Source of the DNA: Oscillospiraceae bacterium
GTDB lineage: Bacteria; Bacillota; Clostridia; Oscillospirales; Oscillospiraceae
DNA: 8,493 bases
Direction of reading: 5' to 3'
Assembly (NCBI GenBank): GCA_024404215.1
Contig: JAKSQI010000064.1
Coordinates: 1-8,493 of the forward strand
The stretch's first letter is position 1. Each line of letters starts with the position of its first letter. The notes under the pieces were generated by a model. That model had not been told where the DNA came from and searched no databases. It worked only from the letters and a program-made list of their open reading frames with translations. This document shows, one piece after another, positions 1 to 6,810 of the stretch. Position numbers and translations under genes: made by a program.

Positions 1-854
1 CCGCAGCCCGTCTGTTTAACGGTGGGATCCGGCATCAGGCCCTTAATGGGCTTAAGGCGATTCTCTTTGGCATCCAAACTGGGAAGAGAATCAAACAGGC
101 CAAGGGTGTATGGGTGTTTGGGGTTGTTGAAGAGGCGGTCAACGGATCCGCGCTCAACGATTTCGCCGGCATAGGTAACGGCGACGGAATCGCAGAAATC
201 GGCAACAACACCAAAGTCGTGAGTAATGAGAATAACGGACGTATTCAATCGCTCGCGCAGAGTTCGCATCATATCCAAAACCTGAGCCTGAATGGTAACA
301 TCCAAAGCGGTGGTGGGCTCATCCGCCAGCAACAGTTCCGGATTACAAGCCAGCGCCATAGCAATAACTACGCGCTGCTTCATGCCACCGGAAAACTGAT
401 GAGGGTATTCATCATAACGGGCTCCGGGTATACCAACCATTTCCAGCATGGCCTCCGCACGTTTACGGCCCTCTTCTTTAGAAATCTTGTTATGCTGAAG
501 AATGGCTTCGGAAATCTGATACCCAACCGTCTCAATGGGATTAAGGGCAGTCATAGGATCCTGGAAAATCATGGCAATTTTGTTGCCGCGAACCTTCTGC
601 ATTTGCTTTTCAGGAAGGTGTAGGAGATCTTCTCCTTCAAAGAGTATCTCTCCGGACTGGATTTTACTCTGCGCTTTCGGCAAAATTCCGAGTATGGTTT
701 TGGCAACCGTTGTCTTGCCGGCACCGGTTTCGCCGACCAGGCCCAGGGATTCACCCTTGGCAACCTCCAAGCTTATATCATTAACAGCGTAGACGATATC
801 ATCATCGGTGTGATATTCAACCGTCAAATTTTTAATTGAAAGCAGTTTTTCCAT
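1..854 (-). CDS. dppD: Dpp/Opp-family ABC importer ATPase, first subunit (3' end outside window)
   Basis: This is the cytoplasmic ATPase that powers a dipeptide/oligopeptide/nickel-class importer. The frame is open from an ATG at 854 to the left edge, giving 284 residues with no stop. Seen directly: Walker A GETGAGKTT (residues 41-49), Q-loop FQDPMTALNP (97-106, Gln98), ABC signature FSGGMKQR (154-161), Walker B LLLADEPT (174-181) and switch His212 in THD. Near the edge, HPYTLGL followed by a Pro- and Cys-containing segment (TVKQTGCG) marks the C-terminal oligopeptide-transporter domain, which in family members carries a cysteine cluster; most of that domain is cut off. The start follows a GAGGT by 8 bases, and this site overlaps the stop of the upstream permease gene, so the two are translationally close. 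The ATG at 859 is out of frame. Family assignment is firm; the substrate is unknown, and the symbol denotes family only. Confidence 0.93.
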   Translation of the reverse strand, partial: MEKLLSIKNLTVEYHTDDDIVYAVNDISLEVAKGESLGLVGETGAGKTTVAKTILGILPKAQSKIQSGEILFEGEDLLHLPEKQMQKVRGNKIAMIFQDPMTALNPIETVGYQISEAILQHNKISKEEGRKRAEAMLEMVGIPGARYDEYPHQFSGGMKQRVVIAMALACNPELLLADEPTTALDVTIQAQVLDMMRTLRERLNTSVILITHDFGVVADFCDSVAVTYAGEIVERGSVDRLFNNPKHPYTLGLFDSLPSLDAKENRLKPIKGLMPDPTVKQTGC

Positions 855-865
855 TTCATCGCACC

Positions 866-1729
866 TCAGTTTCTCAAGCGCGGATCCAGAGCGTCGCGCA
901 GGCCATCACCCAGCAGATTGCAGGCCAAAACACTGACCATTACGCAAAGGCCCGGGTACAGGCACTGTGTCGGATACTGACGAATAGTGGCTCTGGCTTC
1001 TGAAATCATAGCACCCCACTCGGCTGCAGGGGGCTGAACACCCAAGCCAATGAAGCTAAGCATTGCTCCTGACAGGATACAGCTGCCGACGCCCATAGTA
1101 ATCTGAACAATCATGGGGCCAATAGCGTTAGGAATAATATGCTTAATAATGATGCGAGCGGTACTGCAGTTTTTTGACTTGGCAGATTCAACGTATTCCT
1201 TATCGCGGACGGTCATAACCGAGGCACGCATCATACGGGCATAACCGGGTACCATACCAACACCCAAAGCTATGATAGCATTTCTTAGGCTGGGGCCTAG
1301 AATGGCAGCCAGCGCAATGCAAAGCAGGAGCATGGGAACGGCCTGATAGATGTCCAGCAAACGCATGATAATGTTATCGGTCCAGCCTCCGAAATAGCCG
1401 GAAATGGCGCCGATGGTAATGCCGATGACAGCACCAATAGCGATAGCGCTGAAGCCCATAATCAAAGAGTTTCTGGCACCGTAGATAATGCGGCTTAAAA
1501 TGTCTCGCCCCAATTTATCGGTACCCAGCAGATGCTCTGCCGTAGAACCCAGATTGGACTGCATGGCATTCTGCTCTTTGTAATCATAAGGTGCCAGCAC
1601 CGGAGCAAAAACAGCAACGAGAATGATTGCCAGAAGAACAAACATGGAGACTACAGCCAGCTTGTTCTTTTTTAGCTGGCGCCAAACTTCATACAGCTGC
1701 GACTGTTTCTTCTGCTTTTTTGTCTTCAT
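866..1729 (-). CDS. dppC: Dpp/Opp-family ABC importer permease, DppC-like
   Basis: This is the second membrane-spanning subunit of the importer, 287 residues, normal for DppC/OppC. A basic N-terminal tail (MKTKKQKK) precedes a first membrane helix at about residues 24-45, then the family hallmark HLLGTDKLGRDILSRIIYGAR (about 66-86). Several hydrophobic segments follow, and the C-terminus DGLRDALDPRLRN is typical. I chose the ATG at 1729 because GGAG lies 7 bases upstream; the frame stays open to 1813, but the extra residues are unlike the family. The gene starts inside the end of the preceding permease (41-base overlap), which suggests translational coupling. Oddity: in the EAA loop that docks on the ATPase (about 178-201, ending IIIKHIIPN), the usually conserved glycine is Asn187 (SAKSKNCS). 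The fold is otherwise intact and the gene looks functional. Confidence 0.93.
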   Translation of the reverse strand: MKTKKQKKQSQLYEVWRQLKKNKLAVVSMFVLLAIILVAVFAPVLAPYDYKEQNAMQSNLGSTAEHLLGTDKLGRDILSRIIYGARNSLIMGFSAIAIGAVIGITIGAISGYFGGWTDNIIMRLLDIYQAVPMLLLCIALAAILGPSLRNAIIALGVGMVPGYARMMRASVMTVRDKEYVESAKSKNCSTARIIIKHIIPNAIGPMIVQITMGVGSCILSGAMLSFIGLGVQPPAAEWGAMISEARATIRQYPTQCLYPGLCVMVSVLACNLLGDGLRDALDPRLRN

Positions 1730-2687
1730 CTTTCTTCTCCTTTCCTTTCGCTTTTTTACGGGCAAACTGAGAACGGATTCTCGGGTCAACCACGGCGTAC
1801 AGCAGGTCAACAATCAAGAGAATTACCGAGAACATACAGGAAATAATCAAAATGCTGCTCTGAATAACCGGATAGTCGCGGTTGTTCAAACCTGTCATGG
1901 TGTACTGTCCAAGACCCGGAATTGAGAAAATTACTTCCGTAATCAAGGAGCCGCCCAAAGAACCACCGAACATACCGCCAACAATGGTAATAACCGGAAT
2001 CAAGGCATTTTTCAGGGCATGGCGGTAAACAACGCGCCGTTCAGACAGGCCTTTAGCTCTTGCCGTAATAATATAATCCTGACGGAGAGTTTCCAGCATA
2101 TCAGAACGCATCTGACGGGCCAGCATGGCAATGGTACCAAGAGCCATGGAAATGCAGGGCAAAATCCATCCCTTCCAGGTATCAACACCGGAAATTGGCA
2201 GAATTTGAAGTTTTACACCAAATAATCGTATCACAAGCAAGGAAAACCAGAAGCCCGGCATGGATATCGCAATCAGTGATAAGAAAATAGCCAAGCTGTC
2301 TTTCCATGTGTGCTGATGGGTTGCTGCAAAAATACCGACCGGTATTCCCACACATACCGCAAAACAGGTTCCTATGATAACAAGGAATAAAGTAAAGCGG
2401 AATCGCTCCAGCATCTCTTTGGCAACCGGTCGCTTTGTCATCATGGACGTACCAAAGTCACCCCTTGTAATGATGCCGGTTATATAATTCCACCACCGAA
2501 CAAAAAACGGATCGTTCAATCCCAGTTCATCACGGAGCTCCTGCACCTGTTCTTCTGTGGCTTGGGTACCCAACAGAATTCGTGCCGGATCGCCGGGCGT
2601 CAAATCGATAATGATGAGTACAACCAAGGATATTGCAATCAATACCGGTATCAACATCAACAGACGCTTACCAATATACCTTAACAT
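1689..2687 (-). CDS. dppB: Dpp/Opp-family ABC importer permease, DppB-like
   Basis: This is the first membrane subunit of the importer, 332 residues from the chosen start. Seen: the N-terminus MLRYIGKRLLMLIP with a first membrane helix, the LTPGDPA motif (about residues 29-35), further helices near 98-122 and 132-157, an intact EAA-type loop (TARAKGLSERR followed by HALKNALIPVI, about 208-234), and a C-terminal helix ending YAVVDPRIR. The Met at 2687 is preferred because the AAGAGGT just upstream then has normal spacing and MLRY is the usual family N-terminus; the Met at 2693 almost abuts that site. After the normal family end (about residue 305) there is a lysine- and glutamate-rich tail of about 25 residues, encoded in the segment shared with the next gene. 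It is the first gene of its transcription unit, behind a promoter-like region. Confidence 0.93.
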   Translation of the reverse strand: MLRYIGKRLLMLIPVLIAISLVVLIIIDLTPGDPARILLGTQATEEQVQELRDELGLNDPFFVRWWNYITGIITRGDFGTSMMTKRPVAKEMLERFRFTLFLVIIGTCFAVCVGIPVGIFAATHQHTWKDSLAIFLSLIAISMPGFWFSLLVIRLFGVKLQILPISGVDTWKGWILPCISMALGTIAMLARQMRSDMLETLRQDYIITARAKGLSERRVVYRHALKNALIPVITIVGGMFGGSLGGSLITEVIFSIPGLGQYTMTGLNNRDYPVIQSSILIISCMFSVILLIVDLLYAVVDPRIRSQFARKKAKGKEKKDEDKKAEETVAAV

Positions 2688-2710
2688 CGTCATACCTCTT
2701 TTCCCGAAAA

Positions 2711-2738
2711 ATCATACCACCAAAAGGGGATATGTCTC
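2711..2738 (-). promoter_or_regulatory. Putative sigma-70-type promoter for the transporter operon
   Basis: On the minus strand, GAGACA (2733-2738, four of six matches to TTGACA) lies 16 bases from TATGAT (2711-2716). A TGG directly before the latter gives an extended -10 element (TGGTATGAT). Transcription would begin near 2703, leaving a short leader before the AAGAGGT ribosome binding site and the permease start. It lies downstream of the terminator of the preceding operon, where a promoter is expected. This is a pattern match only; other AT-rich hexamers such as CATAAT near 2755 could serve instead. Confidence 0.4.
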
Positions 2739-2747
2739 ATTACAGTT

Positions 2748-2760
2748 ATTATGCCATAAT
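2748..2760. promoter_or_regulatory. 13-bp palindrome, possible operator upstream of the transporter operon
   Basis: ATTATGCCATAAT is a perfect inverted repeat with 6-base arms around one central base. It lies ten bases upstream of the putative -35 element, a position compatible with an activator or repressor site. AT-rich palindromes of this size can occur by chance, and no regulator gene is in the window. The rest of the roughly 160-base gap between the terminator and the permease gene shows no reading frame worth calling. Confidence 0.25.
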
Positions 2761-2851
2761 TTCTTAAAAATCCATTGTCACGCCTGCACAAATCCCCCTA
2801 CAGAAACCCCAATGCTATTGTGCCATTCTGTCACCGTCATCCAGAAAGGAC

Positions 2852-2886
2852 AAAAAAGCAGAGGGACGGAGCAATCGTCCCTCTGC
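2852..2886 (-). terminator. Rho-independent terminator of the glycyl radical enzyme operon
   Basis: A perfect 11-bp stem (GCAGAGGGACG, 2858-2868, pairing with CGTCCCTCTGC, 2876-2886) encloses a 7-base loop. On the minus strand it is followed at once by six T's (2857-2852). It lies about 15 bases beyond the stop of the methyltransferase-fold gene and points the right way, so it closes that operon and separates it from the transporter genes. The stem, loop and U-tract are all textbook. Confidence 0.92.
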
Positions 2887-2901
2887 AAATTGAGCAGAAG
2901 C

Positions 2902-3984
2902 TCAAATCATACCGCAGGCCTTCTGTCTGGAATAGGCATAAACCTCCTCCAAAAATGCCGGTGTCCAGCAGGTTTTATCGTTGTAATTCAGCAAGAAGGT
3001 TTTACCGGGAATCCAGTACTCGTCCACATAAGCGCGGGCTGCTGCTCTTTGCTCTTCCTCGGTAGCATCTGCCGAAAAATGGTCAGGGCAAACGCCCAAA
3101 ATAATCTGATCTCCATACAGCTCATACATTTTACGGGTGTCGTTCATTTCCTGCGGATTCCACAGGTCCCATCCCGCTTTGATAAAGTTTGGTACCTGCT
3201 TCATGTTTTGACCGCAGGAATGGAGTTCGCAGATGCGCCCCTTACTGTGAATAAAATCGGTGAGACGCCGCATATAAGGTACAATCATTTCTTCAGCCGT
3301 AGCAGGAGAGAAGAAGGTTTCCTTTTGACTCCCCCAGTCATCATGGATGCAGAAGCAGCAAACCTCCGGGAAATACTCAATGTATTTGTCGAAGATTTTG
3401 ATATAGAGATCCGTCAGCTTATCAAAGAAGGTGTGAACTGCATCCTGCTGGTCCTCATCAAAGATTGCCATAATAGCATTCTCAAAGTCCATAAAGGAAA
3501 TAAGGCGTTCGTACCATCCGTTCATAAACCACAAATCATTCCAGTTATCCGGATTCAGGTACCCCTTATTGGCCTCTCTGGCCCCTTCCCAGTCCCAGGA
3601 ATCCGGGTCGGGCCATACAATTTTCTCCATGATTTCGTTGGCATCCTCACAGAAAGGTTTCCCGGGACGCACCATGGAACCGCCAACCTTTTCGATGTAT
3701 TCCCATTCAATGCCAAACATATCCGGCCCACCAAATTGCTCCATAGGAAGCTGTCGCGCTTCAATAACCATGCCGCGGGCAATGGCATCCGGATTTACCA
3801 TAGGACTGAACATAGTCTGCTGAAAGCCGTTCATAACAAACCAAGGCTTTCGGTCAAGGGCAGCCTTCAAAGCCTCCGACATAGGGAACGGATAGCTCAA
3901 CACATTCATTTGATTGCCGGGAACGGGAAATGGAAAGGATGCTTTTACTTCTAATTCTTTGGGGTCAAAAGCAGGGATAGACAA
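2902..3984 (-). CDS. Uroporphyrinogen decarboxylase-fold protein, probable cobamide-type methyltransferase
   Basis: This is a 360-residue cytoplasmic protein of the superfamily that contains HemE and the MtaA/MtbA-type methylcobamide methyltransferases. Seen: a mid-protein HDDWGSQ segment (residues 214-220) and ELHSCGQN (253-260), where His255 and Cys257 form the HxC pair that binds zinc in the methyltransferase branch. Cys299 (GVCPDH) or Cys339 could be a third ligand. The N-terminal arginine motif of true heme-pathway HemE is absent, so I reject a role in heme synthesis. The start is TTG at 3984: GGAGG lies exactly 8 bases upstream and the next in-frame Met is residue 26. It begins 37 bases after the radical enzyme stop and ends before a strong terminator, so it is the last gene of that operon. 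Substrate unknown; no corrinoid protein gene is in view, and it could instead be a lyase or decarboxylase of the same fold. Confidence 0.82.
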   Translation of the reverse strand: MSIPAFDPKELEVKASFPFPVPGNQMNVLSYPFPMSEALKAALDRKPWFVMNGFQQTMFSPMVNPDAIARGMVIEARQLPMEQFGGPDMFGIEWEYIEKVGGSMVRPGKPFCEDANEIMEKIVWPDPDSWDWEGAREANKGYLNPDNWNDLWFMNGWYERLISFMDFENAIMAIFDEDQQDAVHTFFDKLTDLYIKIFDKYIEYFPEVCCFCIHDDWGSQKETFFSPATAEEMIVPYMRRLTDFIHSKGRICELHSCGQNMKQVPNFIKAGWDLWNPQEMNDTRKMYELYGDQIILGVCPDHFSADATEEEQRAAARAYVDEYWIPGKTFLLNYNDKTCWTPAFLEEVYAYSRQKACGMI

Positions 3985-3992
3985 TGGTATTA

Positions 3993-3997
3993 CCTCC
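3993..3997 (-). promoter_or_regulatory. Ribosome binding site fixing a TTG start
   Basis: GGAGG on the minus strand, 8 bases before the TTG at 3984. It decides the start of the methyltransferase-fold gene, which has no in-frame ATG for the first 25 codons. Confidence 0.8.
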
Positions 3998-4021
3998 AGT
4001 AATGATAGTGCTCACAGTTGG

Positions 4022-6469
4022 TCATCCTAGCTGCAGTTCAGTTCGGCGGATCAGATCATTCTGCGATTCTTCGTGCAGCTCAACAAAATAAGTGGAAAAA
4101 CCGGCCACTCGAACGACCAGGTTTTGATAGTTCTCCGGGTGCTTTTGGGCATCCTTCATAATATCCGAATTAATAATATTTATTTGGACTTCCATGCCTC
4201 CCATATCAAAATATGTGCGAAGCAGCTGGCTCAGTTTGACAATGCTCTCCTCACCCTGCAGAGAGCTGGGATGGAATTTCATATTCAGCAGGGTCCCGTT
4301 CGGATAATCCACTTGATTAATCTTGGATACAGAACTGAGAACTGCTGTAGGACCGTTAATGTCCATCTGCTGAACAGGAGAAATGCCATCCGCCAGCGGT
4401 TCACCTGCCTTGCGGCCATCCGGTGTGGCCGGGGTCAGCATGCCGAACATAATATTGGTGGTAATGGGGAACAGGCCGGCGCTGAAACGCCCTCTGGGTC
4501 CGGTACAGGAATTCACCGCATCAGCAAATACCTGGGCAGCCCAGCCAGCCCACCGGTCAACCTCCTCAATACCGTTTCCATAATGGGGGGCTTCGTTTAG
4601 CACATAGCTGTGGAGTTCCTCATAGCCCTCCCAATTGCTGCGCAGGGCATCGTAAAGCTCTCGGGCTGTACAGCGCTTGGTGTCAAACACCAGATGCTTA
4701 ATCATGTGCAGGCTGTCACCCACATTGCCGATACCAACGCCGGCAATGCCGGAAGAATTATAGCGGGCACCGCCGTGCATGACGTCCTTCCCCTGTTCCA
4801 TACAACCATCCATGGTTGCGGAAACAACCGGCTGAGGTAAATACTCCCTGCCTACATACTCAAAGATATTTGTACAGGTAACGTGCCACTTAACGAAATA
4901 ATTAACCTGTGCCTTGAATGCTTCCAATAGCTGGTCAAAGGAAGTCATGTCATAGAAGTAGCCTGTCTGGGGGCCGGTATGGTCGTTCTCGGCATTTTCA
5001 TTCCAGTTGACACCGGTTCCGCGGAAAATATCCCAGGGATAGTGGCCATTGTTCAAGGCCAGGAAGAGCGCAGCCGGCATATCCCAATAAGCATCTGCAC
5101 CATCGCCGCCACAGGCAGGCCATTCATCACCGCAGCCGCCGGGCTCTACACAGCCAATGAGGCAGTAATTACGGGCACTGCGCTCCGTATGACCCCGGCT
5201 CATTAAGGCCGGAATAATCACATCATCATTTTCAAAGCTGGGCACACCACCGCAGATTTTGTTGGTTTCAATGGCGGCCTCCCAAAGCTTGGCCGGAGTA
5301 TTTTTATTGATACGCAATGCCTGCGGAGGTGAGTGGAGTACCAAACGGCCGGAGGACTGCAGCATCATATAGGTTACCGCATTTGTTGCATCATTGCCGT
5401 TTTCGTCTACACCACCTAAGGTCATCAGCTGGCCGCTGGTATAACCGGGGCTTGCCTTGGTTCCGTTGGCATCCCAGGGCCGGTTCATCTCCGCTACCTT
5501 GAGATAGAATAAATCCAGCAGTTCCTGTGCATACTCAGGGGTCAGTGTGCCCGCTGCAATATCCCTTTCATAGTATTCACCCAGATACTGGTCAACGCGA
5601 CCGAAGCTGATGCCATGCATGTTGGCATCCAGACAAAGGCAGGTCTGATACATATAAAGACACTGCAGAGCCTCAACAAAATTCCGAGCAGGCTTTTCCA
5701 TAGTCCAATTTAGGGTTTCCACCATCATGTCCAGCTCGGCGCGGCGTTGGGGGTTCTCTTCCCTGTCCCGCATTTCTTCCGCCAGCTTGGCATAGCGTTT
5801 GGTTAGGGTAATCATACCCTCGCATACAATGGAAATGGCCCGATAGAAATTGTACTGGTCCACAGTGCTTCCCGGGAGGGCAATTTCTTCCAGTTCCTTT
5901 ACCTTGGTATCTGCTTCTGCCTTAATGGCGGCAAAGCCTTTTTCAATGGCCCGCTTGTAGCCGGTGCAGAAATGACCAACCGGTCCGCTGCCGCTGCCGG
6001 CAAAGCCGAACATGGTGCAGACATTGTACATATGATCCTTATAAGCTTCCGGCATATAGGCCAAAAACTTGGCATTCATACGTTCCTTGGTCCAAAAGTC
6101 GGCAGTCTCCAGGAAATAGGCTTTATCCTCTTCTTCAAAATAGTAAGGGTCAAGCGGGCGGCTGGTAATCAAACCGCTTTTCGCCTCGTCAATTAGCCAA
6201 GCCAAGCCATTTTCCGGGTAAAGAGCAGCTGCCTTGAAGCGGGAAGACTGGGCACCCACAATGACTTCCTCTTCACCTATGCGAATGCTGATGTTCTCGC
6301 AGATATTCCGAAAACACTTGGCCCGTTTCAAAATGCCGATGAGTTCTGTATGCTCCTGATAAAACTCCGTTACCAAGCGATAACGGCTGATACAAATATG
6401 GGGGGTCGTTGACCGATAAGCCTCACGTATGCGGGCCACACGATCCGTAACAGGGACCAGCTGATACAC
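4022..6469 (-). CDS. Glycyl radical enzyme (pyruvate formate-lyase superfamily), substrate unassigned
   Basis: This is an 815-residue radical enzyme; the family uses a backbone glycyl radical to make a cysteine thiyl radical that attacks the substrate without oxygen. Seen, numbered from the GTG start: GHFCTGYKRAIEKG (about 165-178), LMTLGGVDENGNDATN (348-363), the thiyl motif IGCVEPGG (Cys440, Glu442), DGCMEQGKDV followed by GGARYNSSG (554-574), TPDGRKAGEPLADG (682-695), and the C-terminal radical motif RVAGFSTYFVEL with Gly790, then the usual RRTE end. GCVEP places it with the dehydratase, C-C, C-N, C-S lyase and decarboxylase types, not with true pyruvate formate-lyase, which has two adjacent cysteines. 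Two extra cysteines (446, 453) lie just after the thiyl motif in a Gly-rich stretch, which I do not recognise from a characterised subfamily. GTG at 6469 is chosen for its AAAGGAGAG; the frame opens at TTG 6490. No activating enzyme is in the window. Confidence 0.93.
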   Translation of the reverse strand: MYQLVPVTDRVARIREAYRSTTPHICISRYRLVTEFYQEHTELIGILKRAKCFRNICENISIRIGEEEVIVGAQSSRFKAAALYPENGLAWLIDEAKSGLITSRPLDPYYFEEEDKAYFLETADFWTKERMNAKFLAYMPEAYKDHMYNVCTMFGFAGSGSGPVGHFCTGYKRAIEKGFAAIKAEADTKVKELEEIALPGSTVDQYNFYRAISIVCEGMITLTKRYAKLAEEMRDREENPQRRAELDMMVETLNWTMEKPARNFVEALQCLYMYQTCLCLDANMHGISFGRVDQYLGEYYERDIAAGTLTPEYAQELLDLFYLKVAEMNRPWDANGTKASPGYTSGQLMTLGGVDENGNDATNAVTYMMLQSSGRLVLHSPPQALRINKNTPAKLWEAAIETNKICGGVPSFENDDVIIPALMSRGHTERSARNYCLIGCVEPGGCGDEWPACGGDGADAYWDMPAALFLALNNGHYPWDIFRGTGVNWNENAENDHTGPQTGYFYDMTSFDQLLEAFKAQVNYFVKWHVTCTNIFEYVGREYLPQPVVSATMDGCMEQGKDVMHGGARYNSSGIAGVGIGNVGDSLHMIKHLVFDTKRCTARELYDALRSNWEGYEELHSYVLNEAPHYGNGIEEVDRWAGWAAQVFADAVNSCTGPRGRFSAGLFPITTNIMFGMLTPATPDGRKAGEPLADGISPVQQMDINGPTAVLSSVSKINQVDYPNGTLLNMKFHPSSLQGEESIVKLSQLLRTYFDMGGMEVQINIINSDIMKDAQKHPENYQNLVVRVAGFSTYFVELHEESQNDLIRRTELQLG

Positions 6470-6475
6470 AGTCCT

Positions 6476-6484
6476 CTCTCCTTT
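6476..6484 (-). promoter_or_regulatory. Ribosome binding site fixing a GTG start of the glycyl radical enzyme
   Basis: AAAGGAGAG on the minus strand, with GGAG 8 bases before the GTG at 6469. The longer possible start (TTG at 6490) would place this site inside the coding region and add seven residues (ending GERT) that look like a translated ribosome binding site. Confidence 0.75.
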
Positions 6485-6496
6485 CCACAATTGATT

Positions 6497-6697
6497 TTAG
6501 TCAAACATCTTTTCCTGATATTTGGCGTACCAGAAATCGTTCAGCTCACCGGAAATTTTAATGTGCTTCTCATCCGGATAGCTGACCTGAAGACCGGGAA
6601 ACTCCTCGCAGAGCTTCTGTGCCGTGTTGTACATGACAATATCAAAAAGCTTGCTGCCGGTCAGCTGCATAACATATTCAACCTGATGCATTTCCAT
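6497..6697 (-). CDS. Small protein of unknown function (66 aa) just upstream of the glycyl radical enzyme
   Basis: I do not recognise this protein. It starts at ATG 6697 with GAGGTT six bases upstream and stops 27 bases before the radical enzyme start, so it is very probably translated and co-transcribed with it. The sequence suggests a compact strand-helix-hairpin-helix fold: VEYVMQLTG (about residues 6-14, strand), SKLFDIVMYNTAQKLCEEF (15-33, helix), LQVSYPDEKHIKISGEL (36-52, hairpin), and an aromatic end NDFWYAKYQEKMFD. It has one cysteine (Cys30), so it is not an iron-sulfur small subunit like those of 4-hydroxyphenylacetate decarboxylase or benzylsuccinate synthase. Position suggests a small subunit, assembly factor or stabiliser of the radical enzyme; this is inference. 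It has no signal peptide or membrane segment. Confidence 0.72.
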   Translation of the reverse strand: MEMHQVEYVMQLTGSKLFDIVMYNTAQKLCEEFPGLQVSYPDEKHIKISGELNDFWYAKYQEKMFD

Positions 6698-6742
6698 AAT
6701 AGTAACCTCACATTCTAAGCTCGTTTATTCCATAACAGAAAC

Positions 6743-6796
6743 AGCCGGCGGTACCGCCGGCCCGGAAATCCGGGATTCCATCGGTACCTGCCGGCT
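6743..6796 (-). terminator. GC-rich structured intergenic element, possible attenuator or partial terminator
   Basis: In the 113-base gap between the cupin gene and the 66-aa gene, the minus-strand RNA can form a 13-bp stem (AGCCGGC-A-GGTACC, 6796-6783, with GGTACCGCCGGCT, 6755-6743; one bulged A). This encloses a small hairpin CCCGG-ATTT-CCGGG (6774-6761). The stem is followed by TGTTTCTGTT, a moderately U-rich tract. An alternative fold is the 18-base perfect palindrome GCCGGCGGTACCGCCGGC (6744-6761). It may lower read-through, stabilise the 3' end of the cupin message, or be a processing site. The broken U-tract makes full termination uncertain. Confidence 0.5.
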
Positions 6797-6810
6797 CTAT
6801 CTATGTGTCC

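Noticed and set aside
114..623. 169-codon plus-strand frame at the left end
   Set aside because: Antisense to the transporter ATPase, whose Walker A, signature and Walker B motifs read clearly on the minus strand.
1730..1813. 28-residue N-terminal extension of the DppC-like permease
   Set aside because: It lies wholly inside the DppB-like coding region, is unlike the family and includes the ribosome binding site of the start at 1729.
2790..2850. Sigma-54 promoter (TGGCAC near 2821) upstream of the transporter operon
   Set aside because: TGGCAC is present on the minus strand, but no GC doublet follows at the required -12 spacing.
2557..3954. 465-codon open frame on the plus strand
   Set aside because: It lies antisense to the DppB-like permease, the intergenic terminator and the methyltransferase-fold gene, all of which have recognisable motifs. 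It has no ribosome binding site and resembles no family; it is an open shadow frame.
2902..3984. Heme-pathway uroporphyrinogen decarboxylase (HemE)
   Set aside because: The HemE N-terminal arginine-containing signature is missing and an HxC metal motif typical of the methyltransferase branch is present.
6470..6490. Longer start (TTG at 6490) for the glycyl radical enzyme
   Set aside because: It would translate through the AAAGGAGAG ribosome binding site; the GTG at 6469 has correct spacing.
6497..6697. Iron-sulfur small subunit of a glycyl radical decarboxylase or succinate synthase
   Set aside because: Those subunits carry several cysteines as cluster ligands; this protein has only one.
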